Positions 16,895 through 24,656 of a stretch of 27,715 nucleotides of DNA are shown one piece after another (position 1 is the first letter of the stretch; each line of letters starts with the position of its first letter). This DNA is from Clostridia bacterium (GTDB taxonomy: Bacteria > Bacillota > Clostridia > Christensenellales > UBA1242), in contig JAQUUD010000008.1 in NCBI GenBank assembly GCA_028694075.1, positions 1 to 27,715 on the forward strand, read 5' to 3'. Under the pieces are notes generated by a model. That model made no database searches. It was not told the origin of the DNA and was given only the letters and a program-made list of their open reading frames with translations. Both the position numbers and the translations under genes were made by a program.

Positions 16895-17467
16895 ATGACT
16901 TTTAATGAACAAATAAAAAATTTTTTAGTTGACCCAACCTTTAGAAAAAAACATCTTGAACTTGCTGACAATGAAAAATTTATGTTAGCCGTTTGCAAAA
17001 TTAACGGCTTGGCGTTAGCTTGTGCTTCTCATAGGATAAGAAATAATGGACATTGTGTGATGGAAGCAATAAGGCAAAATGGTCGTGCCTTTAAATATGC
17101 ATCAGATAGATGGAAAAACGATTATAGATTTATTAACACTGCAATAATTCAAATTTATTCTTCTAAAAATTATTTATATAAAAAAGCAGATATTAAAACG
17201 ATATACTCTGAAACTTCAGAAGTATTTAACCGCAAGCAATTAATCCAATTTTTTGCTGACCCAAGTCAAGTGGATATTTTAAAAAGAACCATTATGGACA
17301 ATGGCGTTGAAATAGCCCAAAGTTTTAAAGGAACCAAAGAACAAACATCAAAGCATACTACACAATTATTTAAAAGTCTTGAAGCAAAATTTAAAGAAAT
17401 CAATTTTTTGCATTCTAATTCGAAAGTTCAAAACAGGTCAAATGCTTTTCAAAAAGTTAGTTGTTAA
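16895..17467 (+). CDS. DUF4116-repeat protein (small paralogue)
   Basis: The function is unknown. With the start at the ATG at 16895, preceded by AAAAGGAGAT, the protein is 190 aa. It is built like the large neighbour with most repeats removed: an N-terminal module (QIKNFLVDPTFRKK, compare EIAKFLEDPIYRFF), two to three DUF4116-like units (about 25-90), and the same C-terminal module. The shared C-terminal pattern is QLxxFFxDxxQxxxLKxxI (114-133) followed by SFKG (143-146). The protein ends Ser-Cys. No signal peptide is visible. The tandem arrangement suggests gene duplication followed by repeat expansion or loss. Confidence 0.75.
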   Translation: MTFNEQIKNFLVDPTFRKKHLELADNEKFMLAVCKINGLALACASHRIRNNGHCVMEAIRQNGRAFKYASDRWKNDYRFINTAIIQIYSSKNYLYKKADIKTIYSETSEVFNRKQLIQFFADPSQVDILKRTIMDNGVEIAQSFKGTKEQTSKHTTQLFKSLEAKFKEINFLHSNSKVQNRSNAFQKVSC

Positions 17468-17493
17468 ATTTTTGAAAGTTTAATAAAATATAT

Positions 17494-17553
17494 CCAGCCC
17501 TATGTATGTGTGGGTGATGTGACGGACGCCAAGGCGAAACCGCTCACACCCCA
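17494..17553 (+). ncRNA. Candidate structured RNA (GC-rich extended hairpin)
   Basis: In a strongly AT-rich context this 60-base stretch is GC-rich and folds well on paper. GGGT (17512-17515) pairs with ACCC (17548-17551), GTGA (17519-17522) with TCAC (17544-17547), CGG (17523-17525) with CCG (17540-17542), and CGC (17527-17529) with GCG (17534-17536) around a CAAG tetraloop. An upstream CCC (17498-17500) could compete for the same GGG. A strong terminator follows about 45 bases later. I match it to no known RNA family. It could be an mRNA 3' element, a small RNA or a mobile remnant. Confidence 0.35.
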
Positions 17554-17594
17554 ATTTCGATTTAATTGAATTCATTTATAATTGAAATGCTTTG

Positions 17595-17641
17595 AAAAAA
17601 GACCGCCCCGCAAGCGTTATCGCTTGCGGGGCGGTCTTTTC
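17595..17641. terminator. Very stable bidirectional terminator hairpin
   Basis: A perfect 16-bp GC-rich stem starting GACCGCCCCGCAAGCG (17601-17616) with a TTAT loop is extended by AAAA/TTTT to 20 bp. A-runs and T-runs on both sides let it work on either strand. That suits its position between a plus-strand gene and the convergent ileS, whose stop lies about 270 bases away. Its GC content stands out from the surroundings. Confidence 0.85.
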
Positions 17642-17691
17642 AATTAAACCATATAAATTGTTTAAATATAAAATATAAAATGTAAAATAAT

Positions 17692-17777
17692 ATTAAATAA
17701 TTAAATAAATTAAATAATTAAATAAATTAAATAATTAAATAAATTAAATATTTAAATAATTAAATAAATTAAATAAT
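17692..17777. repeat. AT-only 17-bp tandem repeat
   Basis: The unit TTAAATAATTAAATAAA occurs three times perfectly in tandem (17693-17743). An 8-base interruption follows, then a fourth copy (17752-17768) and a partial fifth. It contains no G or C. It is probably a slippage-prone microsatellite-like tract in the 3' region of ileS. Confidence 0.85.
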
Positions 17778-17907
17778 GCTAATATTTATAATAATATTAA
17801 ATTTACATTTTTTAATTAAATTTTTAATTCAACTATATTTTATTAATTATTTGTTAATTTCTAATTATTTTTATTCAAATAAAAATTTAGTTTTAATTTA
17901 AAAAACC

Positions 17908-20900
17908 TTAGATTTTTTCAACAAAAATTTCAACTTTGCTATCGTTCACAATAAAGTCTGTTTTATATTCTTTTTTTATTTCCGAGAATTTTGTTTTATT
18001 CAAGTCAAAAATTTTACTCGACAAGGTTTCCTTTGCAATTTGTTCTGAAAATTTTTCAAAGATTTTTGAAATGATTTCATCGCTAGAGAAACTTAAAATT
18101 ATTCGGTCAGTTACTTCAAACCCGCTTTCTTTCCTTAAGGATTGAATTTTGGAAATTATTTCACGAGTTACGCCCTTTTCAAAAAGTTCCTGCGTGATAT
18201 GAGTATCAAGTATAACGGTGATATTTCCGTTGCTTTCGGAAACAAAACTTTCTTTATTTTTTATTTCAATTAATAAATCGCTTTCAGATAATTCAATTTC
18301 AGTTCCACTTATATTCAATTTCAGTTTTTCACCAGTTTTTAATTTTTTAACAGCATCGCTTCCGTTAATTTTTTGAAGTTGTATTTTTATTTCGCCAATT
18401 AATTTGCCATATTTCGGACCTAATGTTTTTAATTGCGGTTTTAATTCATAAGTTACATAATCATATGCTTCATCACAAATTAGTTCAACTTTTTCAACAT
18501 TTAATTCTCCGGAAATCAAATCAACTAATTCATTGCTTAAACTCAATTCTCCTGAACTGCAAACAATTGCTTTTGATAATGGTTGGCGGTTTTTTATGTT
18601 TGCCGAGTTTCTTGCACTTCTGCCAAGCACAACAATATCCAAAACATCTTGCATTCCATTGTTCAATTCGATGTTAATCAACTTTTCATCTGCCTTAGGA
18701 AATTCGCACAAATGCACGCTTTCGGGTGAATTTTTTTCAACACTTCGCACTAAGTTTTGATATATCTTTTCTGAAATGAAAGGCACAAACGGAGCAATTA
18801 ATTTAACCAGTCCGCTTAAAACAGTATAAAGGGTTTTAAAGGCTGAGATTTTATCATTTGTTTCTCCGCTTGCCCAGAAACGCTCTCGGGACCTTCTGAT
18901 ATACCAATTTGATAAATTATCAACGAAATCCGTAATTTTCCTTGCTGGTTCAAGCATAATGTATTTTTCAAGCCCTGCATCAACGGTTTTAATAAGTGCA
19001 TTAAATTCAGATAAAAGCCACTTGTCAATAAATGCTAATTTGCAGTTTTTAAGTTGATATTTTGTTGGGTCAAAATTGTCAATATTTGCATAAAGAATAT
19101 AAAAAGCGTAAACATTCCATAATGTTCCCATAAATTTTCGTTGCAATTCTTGCAAGTTTTCTTCATTGAAAGAAAGATTTTGCCCGGGCGTGCAAGCATA
19201 ATAAAAATACCAGCGCAGTGCGTCCGCACCTTGCTTGTTCAAAATATCCCAAGGGTCAATACCGTTGCCCTTTGATTTGCTCATTTTAAGCCCAAATTTA
19301 TCATTGACAAGCCCAAGCGCCATACAGGATTTAAAAGGCAATTTTTCAAAAATTGCTGTGTTGACTGCCAAAAGTGTATAGAACCAGCCACGAGTTTGGT
19401 CAATTCCCTCGCAAATATAATCGGCCGGAAAAGTTTTTTCAAAAATTTCTTTATTTTCAAAAGGATAATGATATTGTGCGAAAGGCATACTTCCACTGTC
19501 AAACCAGCAGTCAAGTACTTCAGGTGTTCGATGCATCATTTTCCCGCATTCAGCGCACTTGAAACTGATTTTATCCAGTTCAGATTTGTGCAAATCATTT
19601 ATTTCTTGAATTCCAGATAATTCTTTTAGTTCTTGGACACTTCCAATCACGTGAACATGTCCGCATTCGCATTCCCAAAACGGAAGTGGGGTTCCCCAAT
19701 ATCTTGTTCTTGAAATGCCCCAGTCAATATTATTTTCAAGGAAATTGCCCATTCTGCCTTCTCTTATGTTTTCAGGAAGCCAGTAAACTTGCTTATTATT
19801 TTTTATCATTTTATCTTTGTATGCAGTTGTTTTAACGAACCACGCACTTTTTGCATAATATAAAAGCGGTGTTTCGCATCTCCAACAATGCGGATAACTA
19901 TGCTCAGTTAATTCAGTTTTAAAAAGTTTGTTTTCTTTTCCCAGTTTTTCAATGATAAACTTATCCGCCTGTTTAGCGTTCATTCCTTTAAAATGCACGG
20001 CTTTATCAATAAATTTGCCATAATCATCAATCATTTGAACAAAAGGTAAATTATATTTTTGTCCAACTTCATAATCTTCCGCACCAAAAGCGGGGGCAAT
20101 GTGTACAATGCCAGTGCCGTCTTCCAAAGTAACAAAATTGTCAACGGTTACATAATAACCGTCAGTAATTTCATTTTTATAATAATCAAAAAGTGGCTCA
20201 TATTTGTGGAATTCATAATCTTTGCCGGTTTTTGTGTTTATTAAATTATAATTTTCAAAATGCTTGCTGACTAAATTTTTAAGCAAAATGTAAAACTCGC
20301 CGTTATATTCAATTTTCACATATTTTTCTTTTGGATTCATACAAAGAGCGATATTGGACGGAAGTGTCCACGGCGTTGTTGTCCAAACCAAGAAATATGT
20401 GTTTTCTTCTTCTAAACTTTTCATTTTAACAAAAATGCTTTTTTCTTTAAGGACTTTATAATTTTTTTCCACTTCCATTTTTGAAAGAGTTGTTCCGCAT
20501 CTCGGACAATATGGGCTTATGCGGTGACCTTTATAAATTAGCCCTTTTTTGTCCATTTCTTTTAATGCCCAAAAAATGCTTTCGATATAATCATTTTCAT
20601 ATGTTACATAAGGCTTTTCCATATCAAGCCAGTAACCGAAACGCTCAGTTATATCTTCCCAAATTTTTTTATATTTCCAAACACTTTCTTTGCAAAGTAA
20701 AGTGAACTTTTCAACCCCGAATTTTTCAATGTCTTGTTTTCCAGTTGAGCCTATGTTTTTTTCAACTTCAAGTTCAACAGGAAGCCCGTGAGTGTCCCAG
20801 CCGGCTTTTCTTGGAACATAAAAACCCTTCATTGTTTTAAAGCGGGGAATAATATCTTTCATTGCCCGAGTAAGCGGGTGCCCAACGTGTGGCATTCCGT

Positions 20901-21051
20901 TTGCTGTTGGAGGACCTTCATAAAAAGAAAAGTATTTGCCTTTTTCATTTTGTTTTAAAGTTTTATTAAAAATATCTTGTTTTTTCCAAAAATCAATTAC
21001 TTCGAGTTCATTTGAAATAAAATCAAGTTTTGCGGAAACTTTGTCATACAT
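17908..21051 (-). CDS. ileS: Isoleucyl-tRNA synthetase, eukaryote-like (IleS2) type
   Basis: IleRS charges tRNA-Ile and edits misactivated valine. The 1047-aa protein has GPPTANGMPHVGH (HVGH at residues 55-58) and KMSKSKGN. Cysteine pairs typical of zinc-binding inserts are present (CPRC at 182-185, CWRC, CECGH, CAEC). The length of nearly 1050 residues and the stretch GWDTHGLPVE (84-93) are those of the eukaryote-like IleRS2 class rather than the roughly 930-aa common bacterial form. IleRS2 enzymes are known for low sensitivity to mupirocin. AGGGAGA precedes the ATG. No T-box leader is seen. Confidence 0.95.
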   Translation of the reverse strand: MYDKVSAKLDFISNELEVIDFWKKQDIFNKTLKQNEKGKYFSFYEGPPTANGMPHVGHPLTRAMKDIIPRFKTMKGFYVPRKAGWDTHGLPVELEVEKNIGSTGKQDIEKFGVEKFTLLCKESVWKYKKIWEDITERFGYWLDMEKPYVTYENDYIESIFWALKEMDKKGLIYKGHRISPYCPRCGTTLSKMEVEKNYKVLKEKSIFVKMKSLEEENTYFLVWTTTPWTLPSNIALCMNPKEKYVKIEYNGEFYILLKNLVSKHFENYNLINTKTGKDYEFHKYEPLFDYYKNEITDGYYVTVDNFVTLEDGTGIVHIAPAFGAEDYEVGQKYNLPFVQMIDDYGKFIDKAVHFKGMNAKQADKFIIEKLGKENKLFKTELTEHSYPHCWRCETPLLYYAKSAWFVKTTAYKDKMIKNNKQVYWLPENIREGRMGNFLENNIDWGISRTRYWGTPLPFWECECGHVHVIGSVQELKELSGIQEINDLHKSELDKISFKCAECGKMMHRTPEVLDCWFDSGSMPFAQYHYPFENKEIFEKTFPADYICEGIDQTRGWFYTLLAVNTAIFEKLPFKSCMALGLVNDKFGLKMSKSKGNGIDPWDILNKQGADALRWYFYYACTPGQNLSFNEENLQELQRKFMGTLWNVYAFYILYANIDNFDPTKYQLKNCKLAFIDKWLLSEFNALIKTVDAGLEKYIMLEPARKITDFVDNLSNWYIRRSRERFWASGETNDKISAFKTLYTVLSGLVKLIAPFVPFISEKIYQNLVRSVEKNSPESVHLCEFPKADEKLINIELNNGMQDVLDIVVLGRSARNSANIKNRQPLSKAIVCSSGELSLSNELVDLISGELNVEKVELICDEAYDYVTYELKPQLKTLGPKYGKLIGEIKIQLQKINGSDAVKKLKTGEKLKLNISGTEIELSESDLLIEIKNKESFVSESNGNITVILDTHITQELFEKGVTREIISKIQSLRKESGFEVTDRIILSFSSDEIISKIFEKFSEQIAKETLSSKIFDLNKTKFSEIKKEYKTDFIVNDSKVEIFVEKI

Positions 21052-21084
21052 AATAAGTATTCTCCCTATAAAATATTGCAGTAT

Positions 21085-21113
21085 ATCTTATCATTAATTA
21101 AAAAATAAATCAA
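21085..21113 (-). promoter_or_regulatory. Sigma-A promoter of ileS
   Basis: On the minus strand, TTGATT (21113-21108), a 17-base spacer, then TAAGAT (21090-21085). It lies about 35 bases upstream of the ileS ATG. Its -35 abuts the stem of the terminator of the preceding gene. Confidence 0.6.
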
Positions 21114-21139
21114 CTGTTTTAGAGTTAAAACAGTTTTTT
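21112..21139. terminator. Hairpin terminator between the exported-protein gene and ileS
   Basis: AACTGTTTTA and TAAAACAGTT form a perfect 10-bp stem with a GAGT loop, about 25 bases past the stop of the 229-aa minus-strand gene. T-rich sequence follows on both strands. It probably ends that gene's transcript before ileS. Confidence 0.65.
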
Positions 21140-21161
21140 ATCGCCAATTTTTTACTAAAAT

Positions 21162-21851
21162 TTAGTTTAAAACTGAATGCAAATTTATGTCCAGTGATAT
21201 TGCAGTTGTAAAACTATTTGTACTCAAATTTGTTAAATATAATTGATAAGTAAATAATATGTAGGTATACGCATTTGAAGTTTCGTCCTTTTTGTCGACC
21301 AAAGCATTAAATGATTTTCCAGCAGGCACTATTGCTTCTGCTGAAAACGAAGGTAATTGATTAATAACATCAAACTCGCTAAGGAATAATTCATATCTGA
21401 AAGCAGTTGCAACATTATTTGCGGTTAAATTGCTTTCGGCATCTGGGTCAGACGAAACAGAAAGCTCAACATTAGTCTCTCCTGAATTAATAAACAGAAA
21501 AGAATATGTTATTAAGGTGTTGCCGTGGCTGAAAGTCAAACCATTTCCTTGAATAGATAAGAGTCCGTCAAGAACCTCCTCTCCAATTGAATTTTGCAAA
21601 ATATATTTATCATCTTGTTCGTTATAACTTGCCGTAAAGACATTTCCTGAACTAAAAGCAACATTACTGTCAGGGTTTGAATCGCCAGTTATTTGATAAG
21701 AAAAACTACCTTCAATGTCTTCGACATCGAAATAAATATTATTTGAAACTCTCGAATTCAAGATACTTGTTGCCCAAATCGAGAAAGGAATCATAGCAAG
21801 CACAAAAACAACAACTATTAAATTAAGAAGTAATTGCCATTTTTTACTCAT
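21162..21851 (-). CDS. Exported protein of unknown function, possibly TasA/camelysin-like
   Basis: The 229-aa protein starts MSKKWQ and has one hydrophobic segment (about residues 7-27, LLLNLIVVVFVLAMIPFSIWA), either a signal peptide or a membrane anchor. The rest is Ser/Asn/Thr-rich, poor in charged helices and cysteine-free, and looks like beta-sandwich strands. The arrangement of a hydrophobic stretch, WA, a short polar stretch and then an N-x-x-F segment recalls TasA/camelysin exported proteins. The similarity is too weak to name it. GGGGGA precedes the ATG. A perfect consensus promoter lies about 145 bases upstream. A surface role is inferred. Confidence 0.65.
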   Translation of the reverse strand: MSKKWQLLLNLIVVVFVLAMIPFSIWATSILNSRVSNNIYFDVEDIEGSFSYQITGDSNPDSNVAFSSGNVFTASYNEQDDKYILQNSIGEEVLDGLLSIQGNGLTFSHGNTLITYSFLFINSGETNVELSVSSDPDAESNLTANNVATAFRYELFLSEFDVINQLPSFSAEAIVPAGKSFNALVDKKDETSNAYTYILFTYQLYLTNLSTNSFTTAISLDINLHSVLN

Positions 21852-22171
21852 CTTTCCCCCATTTACGCAGATAATTTTTAAAATTAAAATTTAAATTTTA
21901 AATTTTTAAAACTATTTGCGAAATCTTATATATGTATTTTGTTTTGTTTTCATTAATTTATTTAAATAAATCTAATTTTTTTTTTATAATATTAAAATTA
22001 TATAAATTATACAATAATTTGTCAACTGTTTTTAGCAATAATAACATTTGTTAAATTTTTTAATCGAACATTAGACCGTTATGCAAAATTTTTTGATTAA
22101 ATTTCAATCAAGTTAATTGTAAATTTATTTAAGTTGGCATAAGAAGAAAAATCTACTCATAAAATTTTAGT
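21852..22171. other. Divergent intergenic region before the M1 peptidase
   Basis: This 320-base AT-rich gap contains the minus-strand promoter at 21997-22025 and an AT palindrome near 21886-21910 (AAAATTTAAATTTT type) in the leader of the exported-protein gene. I find no convincing plus-strand promoter or Shine-Dalgarno sequence for the peptidase gene at 22172. Confidence 0.5.
21997..22025 (-). promoter_or_regulatory. Perfect consensus sigma-A promoter of the exported-protein gene
   Basis: On the minus strand, TTGACA (22025-22020), a 17-base spacer and TATAAT (22002-21997). Both boxes match consensus fully. The predicted leader is about 140 bases, longer than others in this window. Confidence 0.85.
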
Positions 22172-23650
22172 ATGAAAAAAATTATTGTTTGTCTAATGAT
22201 TGCAGTATTTATTACTTCAATTTATGCCTGTTCATTAAATGTTGACAGTGCTTCGAAAAATTTAACGAATTATCGGCTTGAATTAACTTTTGATGATGTT
22301 AATTATGTATTAAACGGTTCAATGAGTGTTAATTATTATAATAAAACTGAAACTCCGCTTTCGTCAATTTATTTTAATCTTTATCCGAGTGCATTCAGAG
22401 ATGCTTCCGGTCAGGAAGTAATTGGCTTATCAAATTATGATAAATGCTATTATAATGGGATAAGTTACGGTGGGATTGATATCACCAAAGTTTATAATAA
22501 TTCAAGTTTAAATTTAAACTTTGAAATTTGTGGAACAGATGAAAACATTTTAATTGTTTATCTTCAAAAACCTGTTGAGCCTGAAACTTATACCAATTTT
22601 AATATGGATTTTTCTGTTATAATTCCGAATATAAATCATCGCTTCGGTTATGGCGAAAACACTGTTAATCTAGGAAATTTTTTTCCTATTGCTTGTGTAT
22701 TTGAAAATGGTGAGTGGGCTGAAATGGAATATTATTCATACGGTGACCCATTTTATAGCGAAGTTGCCAACTTTGAAATTGAATTGACATATCCAAAAGA
22801 TTTTATTGTTGCAACAACAGGCAAAGAGATTGCCAATGCTGTTGCAGGATTAAATAAAATAAGCGTTTTTAAGGCAAAAGCGGTGCGTGATTTTGCAATT
22901 GTTTTATCTGAAAAATTTCAAGTTATTTCAACAAAAGTAAACAATACTGAAGTGTTTTATTATTTTTATAATGATGAGCACGCTTCAGAAAGTTTGGAAA
23001 CGAGCAAACTTGCCATTGAAACTTATTCAGAATTATTCGGAAATTATCCTTATGATGAAGTTAAGGTTATTCAGTCTAATTTTGTGCACGGTGGAATGGA
23101 ATATCCTTCACTTGTGTTGATTTCTGATGAGATAAGCAATTATGAAACATACACTTATGTTATAGTTCACGAACTGGCACATCAATGGTGGTATGGAGTA
23201 GTCGGGAATAATCAAACAAAGTATGCGTGGCTTGATGAAGGTTTGACAGAATTTTCGTGTGCATTATTTTATGAGCAAAATCCGCAGTATGATTTGACTT
23301 ATGAAAAACTTGTGCAAAAAGCAAACAGCAGTTTCCAAGTTTTTAAAGCAATATATGGTAGTGTTTTGGGCGAAATTGACACTTCAATAAACAGAAGTTT
23401 AAACGAATTTAGTACCGAGCCGGAATATTATCATTTAACATATGTTAGAGGATTTTTACTTATGAGTTCGGTCAATGATTTAATAGGCAGTAAAAAAATC
23501 ACACAATGTTTAAAAGAATATTATATTAAATATGCTTTTAAAATTGCCACTCCTGAAAATTTAATAGGCATTTTTGAAAAGGTCACAATGAAAGAACTTG
23601 AAGAATTTTTTAATAGTTGGTTGGACGGTAAAATCATTGAATTTGATTAA
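22172..23650 (+). CDS. M1-family zinc metallopeptidase, probable lipoprotein
   Basis: The 492-aa protein belongs to the gluzincin M1 aminopeptidase family. HELAH (residues 333-337) and Glu356 in LDEGLTE form the HExxH-x18-E zinc site. GGMEY (307-311) takes the place of the GxMEN substrate motif, and TYVRGFLL near residue 424 carries the likely catalytic tyrosine. The N terminus has a signal peptide ending ITSIYAC, with Cys20 as the probable lipid anchor, although Tyr at -2 is unusual in a lipobox. A beta-sandwich domain (about 30-210) precedes the catalytic domain. It probably trims peptides at the outer face of the membrane. No clear ribosome site is visible. Confidence 0.88.
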   Translation: MKKIIVCLMIAVFITSIYACSLNVDSASKNLTNYRLELTFDDVNYVLNGSMSVNYYNKTETPLSSIYFNLYPSAFRDASGQEVIGLSNYDKCYYNGISYGGIDITKVYNNSSLNLNFEICGTDENILIVYLQKPVEPETYTNFNMDFSVIIPNINHRFGYGENTVNLGNFFPIACVFENGEWAEMEYYSYGDPFYSEVANFEIELTYPKDFIVATTGKEIANAVAGLNKISVFKAKAVRDFAIVLSEKFQVISTKVNNTEVFYYFYNDEHASESLETSKLAIETYSELFGNYPYDEVKVIQSNFVHGGMEYPSLVLISDEISNYETYTYVIVHELAHQWWYGVVGNNQTKYAWLDEGLTEFSCALFYEQNPQYDLTYEKLVQKANSSFQVFKAIYGSVLGEIDTSINRSLNEFSTEPEYYHLTYVRGFLLMSSVNDLIGSKKITQCLKEYYIKYAFKIATPENLIGIFEKVTMKELEEFFNSWLDGKIIEFD

Positions 23651-23741
23651 AAAATTATGTTAAATGAATAAAGTAATATCATAATTTAACTATAAATTTA
23701 ATAAATTACTAATTGTGTAATAAATATGTTTAAATTAACCT

Positions 23742-23759
23742 AAAAAACGGCGTTTTTTT
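23742..23759 (+). terminator. Short terminator downstream of the M1 peptidase
   Basis: AAAAAAC and GTTTTTT pair around a GGC loop and run into further Ts. The hairpin is AT-rich and modest, about 90 bases after the stop codon. Confidence 0.5.
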
Positions 23760-23787
23760 GTTTTCAAAAAATTAAAAAAGGTGCTTA

Positions 23788-23816
23788 TTGACAATTTTGT
23801 GCCCGAGTGCTAATAT
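23788..23816 (+). promoter_or_regulatory. Sigma-A promoter of the orphan 255-aa gene
   Basis: Perfect TTGACA, a 17-base spacer and TAATAT, with TGC just before the -10 (extended -10). It lies about 70 bases upstream of the ATG at 23889. Confidence 0.8.
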
Positions 23817-23888
23817 GTGCATAATTAAAAGTTATATATATTTTAATTTTTGAATTATAAATTAGTATGTAACAAAAAAGGGGATAAA

Positions 23889-24656
23889 ATGAAAGCAGAA
23901 ATTTTAAAAATTTTTTCAGGTTTGACTCAAAAATCAAATATATCAACCAATAATGAAGATATATTAACTAAATTTCGAAGGCATTTCCTAATTCCAGATG
24001 TAATAAGTAATAATAAGGAATTTAAGGCGTTTTTAGAAGGCATTACTAATTTTTCTGGAAATCAAGTAAGCGACGGCAAAGATGTAATTTTTGTCGGAAA
24101 TCTTGAAAAAAGAAGAGGAATGGCGAATTTAGTTTTTAAGTTGTCTGCTTTGCGTGGAATTGATGAAAAATATAAAATTACTTTTTCAAAAGACAATAAT
24201 ATTGGTCAACCATATATACATTTATTTAATAAAATTTGTTTTCAGAATATGGTTCAAAAGAAAGATGGTTTACCTATAAAAAACATTACTGCTGTTCAAA
24301 AATATTATGATGACAATATCTGCGTGGATTATTATGAAACTGCTGTTTATGAAACTAAATCTAATTGGGTTGCAAAAGATATAGTATTCAGTAATGACTC
24401 GGAAAATTCATTTAATCATTTTGTAATAAGCAAAGATGATGAGAACCATGGATATAGAGTTCATAACTTAAATACTATAAATAAATTGGTTGATATAAAA
24501 AAAATAACAGGGTTTGAAATTCGGGGCGAAACAATTTTTGGCAAAACAGGGGAAAATCTTTCCAAAGATGATATAATTCACATTTTTAGAACAGTTGAAG
24601 AGTTTAACCAATTTAAAGGGGAAAAACCTGAAATTGAATTAGGTGCAAGTAAGTAA
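23889..24656 (+). CDS. Hypothetical protein, 255 aa
   Basis: I do not recognise this protein. I chose the ATG at 23889 (MKAEILKIFSG) because AAGGGGAT stands just before it. An in-frame start at 23850 has no ribosome site. The protein is soluble-looking, Lys/Asn/Asp-rich, with no signal peptide or membrane helix. Predicted structure by eye is mixed, with helices in the first 50 residues and beta-rich sequence in the middle. Two internal VxKxITGFEI / KITF-like strands hint at an alpha/beta fold. It is monocistronic: own promoter upstream, large palindromic terminator-like element downstream. Base composition resembles its neighbours. Confidence 0.65.
   Translation: MKAEILKIFSGLTQKSNISTNNEDILTKFRRHFLIPDVISNNKEFKAFLEGITNFSGNQVSDGKDVIFVGNLEKRRGMANLVFKLSALRGIDEKYKITFSKDNNIGQPYIHLFNKICFQNMVQKKDGLPIKNITAVQKYYDDNICVDYYETAVYETKSNWVAKDIVFSNDSENSFNHFVISKDDENHGYRVHNLNTINKLVDIKKITGFEIRGETIFGKTGENLSKDDIIHIFRTVEEFNQFKGEKPEIELGASK

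Larger units (their letters stand above)
17468..17907. other. Convergent intergenic region between the small DUF4116 gene and ileS
   Basis: This 440-base gap holds three things, listed separately: a GC-rich foldable segment near 17494-17553, a 20-bp perfect hairpin at 17597-17640, and an AT-only tandem repeat at 17692-17777. The remaining 130 bases up to the ileS stop are AT-rich and featureless to my eye. Confidence 0.7.

Noticed and set aside
17516..17541. Resemblance to a hammerhead ribozyme (TGATG with GAAAC)
   Set aside because: The CUGANGA core is not matched and stem II is not placed correctly.
17511..17553. Resemblance to a fluoride riboswitch (GGGTGATG and AAACCGC)
   Set aside because: The helices pair in the wrong order for that fold, and no downstream plus-strand gene follows before a strong terminator.
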